Shown: positions 1 through 9,609, counted from the stretch's first letter. The stretch is DNA of 64,000 bases from Acidisoma cellulosilyticum (GCF_020621385.1 NZ_JAESVA010000007.1:62001-126000), one strand, 5' to 3'. Made by a program: numbers and translations. The notes: generated by a model from the sequence alone, not told the origin.

Positions 1-62
1 GTTGTCGGTAAATTTTCATGATAAACCGGCCGCAGGATCGGCTTTGGAGACGTTTGGCTGTT

Positions 63-1475
63 TTACGCTGCGGGTGCCGTCTCCGTCGCGATGATGCGGC
101 CGAGGCGGCGGACGGCTTCCCCGATCCAATCCGGCTTCGCGCCGGCGAAGCTCAGCCGCAGATAAGGGCCGGTCGCTTCCGCCGGAAACCAGAAACGGCC
201 GCTGCCCACCAGCACATCCTCGGCCGCTGCGCGGCGTGCGATATCGGTGTCCGATCGGCCGGGTGGCAGGGCGACCCAAAGATGCAGCCCGCCGGCCGGC
301 ACATGGGCCAGCGCGGCGTCGCCGAGTTCCGTGTGTACGGCAGCGACAAGCAGATCGCGGCGGCGTTTCAGCTCCGCCCGCAGCGCCTTCAGGTGCTTGG
401 GCCAGCTTGGCGCCGTGACCAGTTGCAGGGCGGTTTCCTGCATCAGGCCGGGGACCGAGAAATCATCCGTCAGCCGCGCCATGCGCAGCCGTTCCAGGGC
501 AGCCCCTCGGGCGCAGATGGCGCCGATGCGCAGACCCGGTGCGGCGCATTTCGTCAGCGACCGGATATAGACGACATGGCCGTCGCGATCGGCGCTGGCG
601 AGGGGCGGCGGCGGCTCCCCCTCCAGGCTGAAATCCCGCGCCCAGTCATCCTCGATCAGGAAGGCGCCGGCACGGGTGACGATATCCAGCACTGCCTGCC
701 GCCGCGCGGTGGAAAGCACAGCGCCGGTCGGGTTGGAGAAGGTCGGCTGGCAGTAGAACAGCCGCGCGCCGGTACGGGCGAAAGCCTGTTCCAGCAGATC
801 GGGCCTGACGCCGTCCTCGTCCATCGGCACCGGGACAAGCCGCAGGCCGGCGCTGGTCGCGGCTGCGATGGCGCCGGTATAGGTCGGGCTTTCGACGATC
901 ACCGGATCGCCCGGCTGCGCGAGGGCACGAAAGGCCGCCGCATTGGCGGCCTGGGTGCCAGGGCAGATGGTCACTTCCGACGCCGCATAGGCATCCCCGG
1001 TTTCCGTCGCGAACCAGGCGCGCAGCGCTTCCAGGCCTTCGATGGGTACGCGCGCCCAGACGCCGGGGCGGCGCAACGCCCGCCCGCCGGCGGCCGAGAG
1101 CAGGGCCTGGGGCAGGCTCTCCTCCGGCAGATAGCCGAGATTGAGCGCCATCACGTCAGGCTTGGGCATCCGCAGCAGCGCGTTCAGCCCATCCGATCGG
1201 GTGCGAGGGGAGCCGAGGGCGAGGCTTTGCCAGCCGAAATCCGGCGTCGCAGCGCTCTCCGTCTCACGCCGACGCTCACGCACGAAGGTGCCTTGTCCGG
1301 GCAGTGCCTCGATCAGCCCGGCCTGCACCAGCGTATCGATAGCCCGCTGCACGGTGACGGGGCTGACGCCGAGATCGCGCATCAGCGCGCGCACCGAGGG
1401 CAGCCGCGTTCCGGGCATGGCAGCCAGCGCCATGTCCCGCAGATATTGAGTAACGCGATGGCTGCTGTTATTCAT
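63..1475 (-). CDS. MocR/PdxR-type transcriptional regulator (GntR HTH + aminotransferase-like domain)
   Basis: Fusion of an N-terminal GntR winged helix (about residues 5-70; VRALMRDLGVSPVTVQRAID recognition region) to a fold-type I aminotransferase domain filling the rest of about 470 residues. The PLP lysine is visible in the SLTKCAAPGLRIG motif. Such proteins act as PLP-sensing regulators rather than working transaminases. The start at 1475 fits the family N-terminus; an ATG at 1490 is also in frame, and neither has a clear Shine-Dalgarno. The gene is transcribed away from a DUF1127 gene whose start lies a few bases away, the same arrangement as yjiR/yjiS of E. coli. Target genes are unknown; autoregulation through the dyad at 1477-1493 is inferred. 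Confidence 0.9.
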   Translation of the reverse strand: MNNSSHRVTQYLRDMALAAMPGTRLPSVRALMRDLGVSPVTVQRAIDTLVQAGLIEALPGQGTFVRERRRETESAATPDFGWQSLALGSPRTRSDGLNALLRMPKPDVMALNLGYLPEESLPQALLSAAGGRALRRPGVWARVPIEGLEALRAWFATETGDAYAASEVTICPGTQAANAAAFRALAQPGDPVIVESPTYTGAIAAATSAGLRLVPVPMDEDGVRPDLLEQAFARTGARLFYCQPTFSNPTGAVLSTARRQAVLDIVTRAGAFLIEDDWARDFSLEGEPPPPLASADRDGHVVYIRSLTKCAAPGLRIGAICARGAALERLRMARLTDDFSVPGLMQETALQLVTAPSWPKHLKALRAELKRRRDLLVAAVHTELGDAALAHVPAGGLHLWVALPPGRSDTDIARRAAAEDVLVGSGRFWFPAEATGPYLRLSFAGAKPDWIGEAVRRLGRIIATETAPAA

Positions 1476-1476
1476 T

Positions 1477-1493
1477 TCTATGGAAAACATAGA
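1477..1493. promoter_or_regulatory. Dyad between MocR and DUF1127 starts, candidate MocR operator
   Basis: Perfect inverted repeat TCTATG-GAAAA-CATAGA lying exactly where the two divergent genes begin. It covers the DUF1127 ATG (1480) and the upstream alternative MocR ATG (1490). GntR-type regulators bind short dyads of this kind, so self-control of the divergent pair is a fair inference. Confidence 0.45.
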
Positions 1494-1737
1494 TAACGCT
1501 ACTGTCTTTTCCCCGATAACGCAACCGCGCCGGCGTATCCGCTCCATCCGGGTCGTCTGGTCGGTCATGCGATCGGTCTGGAAAACGATGCGCAGCCGGC
1601 GGGAGCTTGCGCAGATGGATGCGCGGCTTTGGGCCGATATCGGTATTTCCAGGGGCGAGGCGCTGATGGAAACAGAGCGCCGGCTGTGGGATCGGCATCG
1701 GACCATCGACCCGAGCCGCCGGTCGCGCGGCGATTAG
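1480..1737 (+). CDS. DUF1127 domain small protein (YjiS-like)
   Basis: An 85-residue basic protein with the DUF1127 signature in its second half (RRELAQMDARLWADIGISR). DUF1127 proteins are short, arginine-rich and often stress- or phosphate-responsive or RNA-associated in alphaproteobacteria; the role here is not known. The start at 1480 gives a lead-in similar in length to YjiS. The next in-frame ATG (1567) would leave a 56-residue protein with the domain intact. Neither start has a ribosome site, so a leaderless transcript is possible. It is divergent from the MocR gene and followed by a hairpin at 1759-1785. Confidence 0.78.
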   Translation: MENIDNATVFSPITQPRRRIRSIRVVWSVMRSVWKTMRSRRELAQMDARLWADIGISRGEALMETERRLWDRHRTIDPSRRSRGD

Positions 1738-1758
1738 GCCGAAGCCTTCATCCCCTTC

Positions 1759-1785
1759 GACAGCCCGGGATGGAACCGGGCTGTC
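1759..1785 (+). terminator. Hairpin after DUF1127 gene, possible terminator
   Basis: A perfect 10-bp stem (GACAGCCCGG / CCGGGCTGTC) with a 7-nt loop sits 21 bases after the DUF1127 stop codon. No strong U-tract follows, so termination may be weak or the hairpin may only stabilise the 3' end. Confidence 0.4.
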
Positions 1786-1924
1786 CCCATTCCCAGCTTT
1801 CCCAGTGAAACGCTTTTATAGCTCGTCCCAGCGCATAGCTTGTCTGCGGTCCCGCTAGAGGCGAAAGTTGCGCGCAAGTGACATCCTGCGACGCTACGAT
1901 GATGGATTTGATGGAAGCGACGCA

Positions 1925-3019
1925 ATGAGCGGCAATAGCGTGCAATTTGACTATCGTCCGAACAGCACGCCCGTGCCGGTGGCGGAGCGTGAGGCTCTTT
2001 TGGCCAGCCCCGGCTTCGGTCGCGTCTTCACCGACCATATGGCGGTCATCAATTATACCGAGGGCCAGGGCTGGCATGATGCGCGGATCGAGGCGCGCGC
2101 CCCGATCCAGGTCGATCCGGCCAGCGCCGTCCTGCATTACGCCCAGGAAGTCTTCGAGGGCATGAAAGCCTATCAGTCCGGTAACGGTGCCGTGCTCTTC
2201 CGGCCGGACGCCAATGCCCGCCGCTTCAACGGCTCGGCGAGCCGCCTGTCGATGCCCGACCTGCCCGAGGCGCTGTTTCTGGAATCGGTGCGGCGCCTGG
2301 TCGATGTCGACCGCGCCTGGGTGCCGAGCCAGCCCGGCGGCAGCCTTTATCTGCGTCCGTTCATGTTCGCGAACGAGGTCTTCCTCGGCGTCAAACCGTC
2401 AGCGGAATACCTTTATATGGTGATCGCCTCCCCGGTCGGGTCCTATTTCAAGGGCGCGGGCGGGCCGGTCTCCGTGTGGATCTCCCAAAACGACACGCGG
2501 GCGGCCATGGGCGGCACGGGTGCGGCCAAATGCGGCGGAAACTATGCCGCCAGCCTGCGCGCCCAGGCCGAAGCCATCCGCAACGGCTGCGATCAGACCT
2601 TGTTCCTGGATGCCACCGAGCGGCGCTGGGTCGAGGAGCTGGGCGGCATGAACATCTTCTTCGTCTTCGAGGACGGGTCGCTGTCGACGCCGCCGCTGGA
2701 CGGCACCATCCTGCCCGGTATCACGCGTGACAGCCTCATCACCATCGCGCGGGCGCAGGGCATGACGGTGCGCGAGGAGGCCTATTCCATCGACCAGTGG
2801 AAAAGCGACGCGGCCAGCGGCCGTCTGCGTGAGACCTTCGCTTGCGGCACGGCGGCGGTCGTCGCCCCCATCGGCCGGGTGGCAAGCCCGGAGGGCAGTT
2901 TCACCATCGGCAATCCCGAGGTCGGCGGCGAGGTGACGATGCGGCTGCGCGCAGCGCTGGTCGATATCCAGCTGGGCAATGCCCCCGACCCGTACGGATG
3001 GGTGCAAAGGGTCTTCTGA
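1925..3019 (+). CDS. ilvE: Branched-chain amino acid aminotransferase
   Basis: A 364-residue fold-type IV PLP aminotransferase of the longer BCAT group (bacterial ilvE/eukaryotic BCAT-like). It reversibly transfers the amino group between glutamate and the 2-oxo acids of leucine, isoleucine and valine in the cytosol. The PLP lysine lies in the GTGAAKCGGNYAASL block near residue 200, and the family motifs AQEVFEGMKAY and EELGGMNIFFV are present. The start at 1925 (MSGNSVQFDY) matches the family; an upstream in-frame start at 1868 looks like non-coding extension. It stands alone, with 152 bases before the next gene. Confidence 0.93.
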   Translation: MSGNSVQFDYRPNSTPVPVAEREALLASPGFGRVFTDHMAVINYTEGQGWHDARIEARAPIQVDPASAVLHYAQEVFEGMKAYQSGNGAVLFRPDANARRFNGSASRLSMPDLPEALFLESVRRLVDVDRAWVPSQPGGSLYLRPFMFANEVFLGVKPSAEYLYMVIASPVGSYFKGAGGPVSVWISQNDTRAAMGGTGAAKCGGNYAASLRAQAEAIRNGCDQTLFLDATERRWVEELGGMNIFFVFEDGSLSTPPLDGTILPGITRDSLITIARAQGMTVREEAYSIDQWKSDAASGRLRETFACGTAAVVAPIGRVASPEGSFTIGNPEVGGEVTMRLRAALVDIQLGNAPDPYGWVQRVF

Positions 3020-3171
3020 CACCCGCCATCAGGGTCCGGTTGCGCATGGTTTCTGACCGGCGCAATCGTGACCGCAGCCTCCCTTCTGCCTGAACGAGCG
3101 GCCCCCATATCGGACTCTGAGCTACACCTGCCGGAATGATCGGCGGGGCCGCTTCTCCGGGGAGGTTTCGC

Positions 3172-5100
3172 ATGGCGGACGTGGATGAGGCGTCGACGCT
3201 GCCCGGTGCAGGTGTACCGGCATCAGAGACGCCACGTCCGCAGGGGCTGCTGATATTGCTTGTGTCTGTCGTGGTCGTGACGGCGCTCTATTTCGCCAAG
3301 ACCGTTCTGATTCCGATTACATTGGCGGTCATGCTCAGCTTCGTGCTGGGACCGGTGGTCGGCCTGCTGCGACGCTGGCATCTGCCGAAGGTGGTGGCGG
3401 TCCTGCTGGCCGTGCTGCTGGCGCTGCTGGTCATTCTGCTGCTCGGCGGCATTATCGGCATGCAGATTGCCGATCTGGCCGGCAGCCTGCCGCATTACCA
3501 AGCCACCATCATGCAGAAATTCCAGGCGGTGCAGGGCTATTTCGCCCAGCATCTGCAGGCGTTGATGAGCCATTTCGGTAAGGCCGCGGATATGCCCGGC
3601 CATCGCGCCCAGGGTCCTGCGGCGCCGCAAATCGCCACCGGCAATCCGTCCGGCCAGATGGTTGAGGTGGCACCCGATACCGGCGCGCCTTCGACCTTCT
3701 CCCTGCTCAAGACCGTTCTGGCGCCGGTCGTGGGCCCCATCGAGACGGTCGGCATCGTCATCGTCTTCGCGATCTTCTTTCTGTTGCAGAAGGAAGATCT
3801 GCGGGATCGGCTGATCCGTCTGTTCGGGTCCAGCGACCTGCACCGCACGACGCTTGCGATCGACGATGCCGGCAACCGGCTGTCACGCTATTTCCTGGCG
3901 CAGACCTGCATCAATGCCGGTTTCGGCGTCGTCATCTGCATCGGCCTCACCTTCCTTGGCCTGCCCAACCCCATCCTGTGGGGTGTGCTGGCAATGCTGA
4001 TGCGCTTCGTGCCTTATATCGGCTCGCTGATTTCGGCCCTGCTGCCGATCGCGCTCGCCGCCGCCGTCGATCCGCATTGGGGTCTGGCCTTGGCCACGCT
4101 GATCCTGTTCCTGGTCTGCGAGGGGATTACCGGCCAGGTCATCGAACCCATGACCTATGGCAGCACGACGGGCCTTTCGCCCGTCGCGGTGCTGGTCGTC
4201 GCCGTCTTCTGGGGTTGGATCTGGGGACCGATCGGCCTGATCCTGTCGACGCCGATGACGCTTTGCCTTGTCGTCGTCGGTCGGCATGTGAAGTGGCTGG
4301 AATTCTTCGACGTGCTGCTGGGCGACAGGCCGGCGCTGACGCCGGTCGAGACCTTCTATCAGCGCATTCTGGCCCATGATCCGGACGAGGTGCAGGAACA
4401 GGCCGAACAATTGCTGCAGACCCGGTCGCTGAGCGCCTATTACGACGGCGTCGCGCGGCGCGGCCTGGAACTGGCGGCCGGGGACATCCTGCGCGGCGCG
4501 ATGAAGCCGGTTCAGGTGGCCCGGCTGCGCGCCGATGTCGAGACGCTGATCGCGGAGTTGGACGATTACGACGATGTCGATCCGCCGCATCGGCTGCTGA
4601 TGCAGGAGGAGACGGTGGCGGGCGTGGAGCGGCCGAACCGCGTCATCGTCAAGCAGGCGGCGCCGGGTGTGGAGATCCAGGCGGAGGACGGGGCGGTGGC
4701 CGTGGCGCCGCTGGCGCTTTGCGTCGGCGGGCGCGGGCCGCTGGACGATATCCCGAGCGCCATGCTGGCCCAATTGCTGGGCAAGCATGGGTTCGAGACG
4801 CGGATTGCGACGCATGACGCGGTTTCCCGCGCGCAGATCGCGACGCTGGACAAGGCGGGCGTCTCCCTCATCTGCGTGACCTGCCTGGAGCTGGTCGGCC
4901 AGCCACCGCATCTGCGCTATCTGCTGCGCCGGTTGCGGCAGCGCATGCCGGACGTGCCGATGGTCGTGGGCCTGTGGACGCCCGAGGCCGAGATCCTGGC
5001 GCGTCAGGATCTGGCCCAGACGCTGGGGGCGGACGCCTATGTCACCTCGCTGCGCGATATGGTGATCGAAGCCGTGGCGCTGGTATCCGTCACGGCTTGA
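3172..5100 (+). CDS. AI-2E family (PerM/YdiK-like) membrane protein with long C-terminal cytosolic domain
   Basis: Residues 25-380 form the AI-2E transporter fold: an N-terminal pair of membrane helices, a soluble segment (about 100-180) and a C-terminal helix cluster with the PYIGSLISALLPI motif. Family members are usually 350-400 residues; this one has about 642. The last 130 residues (from about LALCVGGRGPLDDIPSAML) look like a Rossmann/B12-binding-type fold, and a helical linker joins the two parts. The start at 3172 has GGGGAGG ahead of it. Substrate unknown: the AI-2 label is historical, and some members are sodium/proton or indole-type exporters. Its end overlaps the convergent DUF423 gene by 11 bases. 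Confidence 0.85.
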   Translation: MADVDEASTLPGAGVPASETPRPQGLLILLVSVVVVTALYFAKTVLIPITLAVMLSFVLGPVVGLLRRWHLPKVVAVLLAVLLALLVILLLGGIIGMQIADLAGSLPHYQATIMQKFQAVQGYFAQHLQALMSHFGKAADMPGHRAQGPAAPQIATGNPSGQMVEVAPDTGAPSTFSLLKTVLAPVVGPIETVGIVIVFAIFFLLQKEDLRDRLIRLFGSSDLHRTTLAIDDAGNRLSRYFLAQTCINAGFGVVICIGLTFLGLPNPILWGVLAMLMRFVPYIGSLISALLPIALAAAVDPHWGLALATLILFLVCEGITGQVIEPMTYGSTTGLSPVAVLVVAVFWGWIWGPIGLILSTPMTLCLVVVGRHVKWLEFFDVLLGDRPALTPVETFYQRILAHDPDEVQEQAEQLLQTRSLSAYYDGVARRGLELAAGDILRGAMKPVQVARLRADVETLIAELDDYDDVDPPHRLLMQEETVAGVERPNRVIVKQAAPGVEIQAEDGAVAVAPLALCVGGRGPLDDIPSAMLAQLLGKHGFETRIATHDAVSRAQIATLDKAGVSLICVTCLELVGQPPHLRYLLRRLRQRMPDVPMVVGLWTPEAEILARQDLAQTLGADAYVTSLRDMVIEAVALVSVTA

Positions 5101-5470
5101 CCGATCGGCGGAAGGCGAGCGACGCAAGGCTGATCCAGCCGAGCATGGTCAGGAAGCCGCCCGTCGGCGCCATGGCCGGCAGTTCGGTGCCCGCCAGCGC
5201 CAGCACATAGACCGCCCCGCAGAACAGCAGCGTGCCGAGCAGAAACCCCCAGCCGGCGACCAGAATGCGGCGGCTGCGTGGGGTTTGGCGGGCCAGGATG
5301 CCGCAGCCGACCAAAGCCAAAGCATGCCACATCTGCATCTCGATCGCGGTATGGACGAAGGCGAGATCGGGGGCGGTTATGCGGCCCGGCAGGGCATGGG
5401 CCGCGAGGGCCGCCATCATCACGCCAGTCAGGCCCAATAACCCGCCGGCGCCGAGCCATACTCTATCCAT
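5090..5470 (-). CDS. DUF423 family membrane protein (YgdD-like)
   Basis: A 126-residue integral membrane protein with about four hydrophobic segments and the DUF423 features AALAAHAL near residue 22 and FVHTAIEMQMWHALAL near 40. The function of the family is not settled. The start at 5470 (MDRVWLGAGG) fits the family N-terminus. It is convergent with the AI-2E-type gene, their 3' ends overlapping by 11 bases, and its promoter side faces tRNA-Pro. Confidence 0.88.
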   Translation of the reverse strand: MDRVWLGAGGLLGLTGVMMAALAAHALPGRITAPDLAFVHTAIEMQMWHALALVGCGILARQTPRSRRILVAGWGFLLGTLLFCGAVYVLALAGTELPAMAPTGGFLTMLGWISLASLAFRRSVKP

Positions 5471-5577
5471 GCACCTTACCCCTCGTTCCTGCATCGCATT
5501 TCCGCGCCGGGTGGCTTGCCCCACCCGGCAGAGCCCGCTATATGCCGGCCCTCGGTCGGAAGCGACCGATCCAGGTA

Positions 5578-5654
5578 CGGGACGTAGCACAGCCTGGTAG
5601 TGCGCCTGCTTCGGGAGCAGGAGGCCGGAGGTTCGAATCCTCTCGTCCCGACCA
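5578..5654 (+). tRNA. tRNA-Pro (anticodon CGG)
   Basis: Folds as a full cloverleaf: acceptor CGGGACG/CGTCCCG, D arm GCAC...GTGC, anticodon stem CCTGC/GCAGG with loop TTCGGGA giving anticodon CGG, and T arm GGAGG-TTCGAAT-CCTCT. The 3' ACCA is encoded. It lies between DUF423 and edd, and a run of six T follows at 5680-5685. Confidence 0.97.
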
Positions 5655-5756
5655 ATGTCCTCAGACTGAGCGCTTGCACTTTTTTCGCGTAACGTGACAG
5701 ATGACGTTGCGTCCAGGAAATGGTATAGCAGACCCTCTTTGAACGAGGAGGGTTCG

Positions 5757-7577
5757 ATGGTTGCTATCCATGCCCGTATCGCTGCCGTGACGGAGCGCGT
5801 GCGCGATCGCAGTGCTGCCAGCCGCGCGGGCTATCTGGACCGAACCATGAAGGCCGCCGCCGCCTATCCGGCGCGGTCCGGCCTGTCCTGCGCCAATCTG
5901 GCCCACGCCTATGCCCCGATGTCCGCCGGCGACAAGCACCGGTTGGCGAGCGGGGCCACGCCCAATATCGGCATCATCACCTCCTATAACGACATGCTCT
6001 CGGCCCATCAGCCCTATGAGCAATTCCCCGAGATCATCCGCCGTGCCGCGCGTCTGGCGGGCGGCTTGGCGCAGGTTGCGGGCGGCGTGCCCGCCATGTG
6101 CGACGGCGTGACCCAGGGCAATCCGGGCATGGAGATGTCGCTGTTTTCCCGCGACGTCATCGCCATGGCGACCGCGATCGGCCTGTCGCACAATGTCTAT
6201 GACGCGGCGCTGATGCTGGGCGTTTGCGACAAGATCGTGCCGGGTCTGGTCATTGGCGCGCTGCAATACGGCCATCTGCCCACGATCTTCGTGCCCGCCG
6301 GGCCGATGACCTCAGGCATTTCGAATGCCGAGAAGGCCAAGGTGCGCCAGCAATTCGCGCTGGGTGAGGTGGGGCGGGACGCGCTGCTCGATTCCGAGAT
6401 GCGCGCCTATCACGGGCCTGGTACCTGCACCTTCTACGGCACGGCGAATTCCAACCAGATGCTGATGGAGGTGATGGGCCTGCATCTGCCGGGGGCGGCC
6501 TTCGTGCATCCGGGCACGCCGCTGCGCGATGCGCTGACGGCCGCCGCCGCCCGCCGCGTGCTGGAAATTACGGCGCGGGGCAATGCTTTCATCCCCCTGG
6601 CCGAGGTGGTGGACGAGAAGGCGGTCATCAACGGCATCGTGGCGCTGATGGCGACCGGTGGATCGACCAACCACACCATGCATATCGTCGCCATGGCGCG
6701 GGCGGCCGGCATTATCATCACCTGGGATGATTTCGACGATATCTCGGCCGTCACACCGCTGCTGGCGCGCGTCTATCCGAATGGCAAGGCGGACGTGAAC
6801 CACTTCCATGCGGCGGGCGGCATGTCGCTGCTGATCCGCGAGCTGCTGGCGGCCGGATTGCTGCATGATGATGTGACAACCGTGATGGGACGCGGCCTGT
6901 CCGCCTATACGCAGGAACCAACGCTGGTCGATGGGCATCTGGTCTGGCAGGACGGCCCCGCCGTCAGCGGCGACCTTGCCGTGCTGGCGACGGTCGACAG
7001 GCCGTTTTCACCCGATGGCGGGCTGCGGCTGATGCGCGGCAATCTGGGGCGTGGCGTCATCAAGATTTCGGCTGTCGCGCACGAGCATCGGCTTGTGCGG
7101 GCACCGGCGATCGTCTTCGAGTCTCAGGATGCTTTGGCGGCGGCCCATAAGCGCGGCGACTTGCAGCGTGATTTCGTGGCGGTGTTGCTGCATCAAGGAC
7201 CGCGCGCGAACGGCATGCCCGAACTGCATCAGCTGACGCCGGTCCTGGGCGCCTTGCAGGACCAGGGCTTTCATGTCGGGCTGGTGACGGACGGCCGCAT
7301 GTCCGGCGCATCCGGCAAGGTGCCGATGGTCATTCACCTGTCGCCGGAGGTCTGCATGGGCGGCCCGATCGGCAAGGTGCGCGACGGCGACATGATCACG
7401 CTGGACGCCGAGGCCGGAACGGTGGTGGCCGAAGTCCCGGACGCGGAATGGGCTGCCCGCGCGGTGATGATCGGTCCAGCGGACCCGCTGGCCGAGACGC
7501 TGGGCCGTGGCCTGTTCGACGGCATGCGCGCGCATTGCCTGACGGCCGAGGAAGGCGCTTGGGGGTTCGCGGCTTAG
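5757..7577 (+). CDS. edd: Phosphogluconate dehydratase (Entner-Doudoroff)
   Basis: A 606-residue IlvD/Edd-family dehydratase that converts 6-phosphogluconate to 2-keto-3-deoxy-6-phosphogluconate in the cytosol. Length matches E. coli Edd (603). The cysteines expected to hold the 4Fe-4S cluster are seen in [20 protein letters not shown] and [14 protein letters not shown]. The start at 5757 has GAGGAGGG just upstream; an upstream start at 5694 is less likely. The eda aldolase is not in the window. Together with pgi at 57 kb and no phosphofructokinase-1 in view, it suggests glucose is used by the Entner-Doudoroff route. Confidence 0.95.
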   Translation: MVAIHARIAAVTERVRDRSAASRAGYLDRTMKAAAAYPARSGLSCANLAHAYAPMSAGDKHRLASGATPNIGIITSYNDMLSAHQPYEQFPEIIRRAARLAGGLAQVAGGVPAMCDGVTQGNPGMEMSLFSRDVIAMATAIGLSHNVYDAALMLGVCDKIVPGLVIGALQYGHLPTIFVPAGPMTSGISNAEKAKVRQQFALGEVGRDALLDSEMRAYHGPGTCTFYGTANSNQMLMEVMGLHLPGAAFVHPGTPLRDALTAAAARRVLEITARGNAFIPLAEVVDEKAVINGIVALMATGGSTNHTMHIVAMARAAGIIITWDDFDDISAVTPLLARVYPNGKADVNHFHAAGGMSLLIRELLAAGLLHDDVTTVMGRGLSAYTQEPTLVDGHLVWQDGPAVSGDLAVLATVDRPFSPDGGLRLMRGNLGRGVIKISAVAHEHRLVRAPAIVFESQDALAAAHKRGDLQRDFVAVLLHQGPRANGMPELHQLTPVLGALQDQGFHVGLVTDGRMSGASGKVPMVIHLSPEVCMGGPIGKVRDGDMITLDAEAGTVVAEVPDAEWAARAVMIGPADPLAETLGRGLFDGMRAHCLTAEEGAWGFAA

Positions 7578-7620
7578 GCGCCCTTATCGGTCCTCGGGGG
7601 GCACCGGGTAGGTTGCCCTG

Positions 7621-9408
7621 TCAGGATTTTCGGACCGCCGCTGGCAAGAAACTACCGTCGTTGTCGCCGACCTCGCGCGCGATCAGCCGGTTCAAAAGTT
7701 CATTGTGGTACATGATGAGCTCGCGATTGGCATCGGCTTTGACAGCGAGATTGATCATCTCGTCCGGATCGCTTTCGAGATCGTATAGTTCGAGGTCATT
7801 GTTGCCGACCAGGTCCTCGAAGGTTGTGGGCGTGTTGAAATTGCCGGGCGCGTAGTAGCGGGCGAATTTGTAGCGCCCGTCAAAGCAGAAGCTGAGGAAC
7901 CCGCGTGGCGTCATCGCGGGCCGCAACGCGCCGAAGGGCGGCACGTATTGCGCCTTATTGAGTTCCCATGCGGTTTTCGTCATGTAGGTTGAATCGACAG
8001 TCCATAGACCGACATAATTGAACAAAGCGCCTTCGCGGATTGCGGTGAGGGACGCCTGCTCGGGCGCCTTCAGGACCGAACTGAAATCGCGGCCGGGCAA
8101 GCCTGCGAGCGCTGCGGCGCGCTGCGATGGCTCGGCATTGGTGAGGCCGGCGAGTGTCGTCAACAGGTCTATATGGCTTGTTATCGCCTTGCAGCTGCGG
8201 CCGCCGGCATATTCGGGATGGACGACGACCATCGGCACATGCGTTTCCTGCTCGTAGGGTAGCGGGCCCTTGCCGCGGAGCCCGCCGTGGGAGCCGCCGA
8301 GCTCGCCATGGTCAGCAGTGCGCACGACGGCGGTCGTGGACCACAGGTTCAGCTCCGAGATCGCATCAAGAACGATCTGCAAGGTGCAGTCATTGTCGCG
8401 GATAAGGTTGAGGTAGAAATTGTAATAGTCTTGCCACATTGCCGTGGCGTCCTGTGGAATCTCGCCCAGCCAAGCTGACCAGCCGGTATTATAGGCCAGC
8501 TGCGCGGGCGGCCGACCGGGTTTGTCCAGCGGCTCAAGCGCGCTGGGCGAGGGGGGGAATTTCCAGCGCGTGGTGAAGGCCGCGTTGCTGGGCGGTGGTG
8601 TTAGAACGGCACCGGTCTGGGATTTCTGCACGATCTGGCCGGGCTGGTTGACGTCCGCATACATGATGTCATGCGGCGAAATGAAGCTCACCACCAGCAA
8701 CCAGGGAATGCCGTTCTCGTTCAGCGTCTGGCCATGTGTGCGCATCCAGCGCACCGCTTCACTCGCCGTATAGATATCAGTTTCGTAACCCTGGTCAGGG
8801 GCGCCGACCTTGTCGCCGTCCGATGAGAAGGTCTGAAAGCCGTAGGCTGCAAGGGCCTCGCTATAGTTCACGGCGGGATTCGCCACGACGATGTCGCTCA
8901 GCAGTTCGAATTTGCCGAAATAGGCGGTGTGGTAGCCAAGCTGGCGGAAGACGGTGCCCATGCTCGGCCGGTCGGTTCTCAGGCTTGGCACATAGCCTGT
9001 CTCCATCTGGTCGAATACGCCGTTCACCTGCGGCGGCTGGCCGGAATATATAACGCCACGCGATGGCGTGCACATGGCTGAGCCAATGTAGTGATTAAGG
9101 AAGGTGGTGCCGCGTTGCTGCAACTCGGCGCGCGCCGGTGTCGTGAAGCCTTCGGCGGGGCGCAGATGAAACGCCTCTTCGTCGGTGGTGATGAGGATCA
9201 CGTTATACGGCCGGCCGAGCGGCGTATTGCGGCTTGCCGGAAATGGGTCCGCCGAGGCTGAGGTCGATGTGGCGGCAGGTGTCTGCGCCGCTGCGCTTCG
9301 TGGCAAGGCAGAAAGGCTTGCGGCACCTAAACCAGCGCCAAAGCCGCCCAGCACAGTTCGGCGGCCGACGCCTTTGGGTTGCTCAGGCTCGTCGTTTCGC
9401 TGGTCCAT
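7621..9408 (-). CDS. Tat-exported type I sulfatase
   Basis: A 595-residue arylsulfatase-superfamily protein. The N-terminus carries a twin-arginine signal (GRRTVLGGFGAGLG, residues 14-27) followed by an Ala-rich cleavage region. The formylglycine motif C-T-P-S-R lies near residue 111, and further family features follow (TADHGELGGSHG, and GKGPLPYEQETHVPMVV typical of the C-terminal part). It would hydrolyse sulfate esters in the periplasm after its cysteine is oxidised to formylglycine. No formylglycine-generating enzyme is in the window, so maturation must come from elsewhere. It lies downstream of a LuxR-type gene on the same strand, separated by the 26-bp tandem repeat. Confidence 0.88.
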   Translation of the reverse strand: MDQRNDEPEQPKGVGRRTVLGGFGAGLGAASLSALPRSAAAQTPAATSTSASADPFPASRNTPLGRPYNVILITTDEEAFHLRPAEGFTTPARAELQQRGTTFLNHYIGSAMCTPSRGVIYSGQPPQVNGVFDQMETGYVPSLRTDRPSMGTVFRQLGYHTAYFGKFELLSDIVVANPAVNYSEALAAYGFQTFSSDGDKVGAPDQGYETDIYTASEAVRWMRTHGQTLNENGIPWLLVVSFISPHDIMYADVNQPGQIVQKSQTGAVLTPPPSNAAFTTRWKFPPSPSALEPLDKPGRPPAQLAYNTGWSAWLGEIPQDATAMWQDYYNFYLNLIRDNDCTLQIVLDAISELNLWSTTAVVRTADHGELGGSHGGLRGKGPLPYEQETHVPMVVVHPEYAGGRSCKAITSHIDLLTTLAGLTNAEPSQRAAALAGLPGRDFSSVLKAPEQASLTAIREGALFNYVGLWTVDSTYMTKTAWELNKAQYVPPFGALRPAMTPRGFLSFCFDGRYKFARYYAPGNFNTPTTFEDLVGNNDLELYDLESDPDEMINLAVKADANRELIMYHNELLNRLIAREVGDNDGSFLPAAVRKS

Positions 9409-9557
9409 CGAACTACTCCGTTACGAGCAGAGATCAGTTTATGGCACTCCCCGTACCGCTGCAATAGCGCAACGGCGAGCATTGCACGGTCCTGCAAGGT
9501 GTGAAGCTTTGCCGCGCCTGTTCCACGCTCTTGTCGCGGCGACCTGTGCGTTATCCA

Positions 9558-9609
9558 CCTCCATTGAGCCATAGGCTCATCAACCTCCATTGAGCCATAG
9601 GCTCATCAA
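9558..9609. repeat. Tandem 26-bp repeat, two exact copies, each a hairpin
   Basis: Two identical copies (9558-9583 and 9584-9609). Each contains TGAGCC-ATA-GGCTCA, so two small hairpins stand in series at the 3' end of the LuxR-type gene and ahead of the sulfatase. The second copy supplies the LuxR stop codon; with one copy the protein would end a single residue later. Confidence 0.85.

Noticed and set aside
18-1496. 492-codon plus-strand frame opposite the MocR gene
   Set aside because: Low-complexity Arg/Gly/Ala translation, no motifs, antisense to a gene with GntR and aminotransferase signatures.
3172-5100. Quorum-sensing AI-2 exporter role
   Set aside because: The family name rests on one member; other members move ions or other solutes. 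No luxS or lsr genes are in the window.
5655-5690. Terminator after tRNA-Pro
   Set aside because: A run of six T exists at 5680-5685, but no stable stem precedes it.
9558-9609. CRISPR-like repeat
   Set aside because: Only two directly abutting copies with no spacers; better seen as a tandem duplication.
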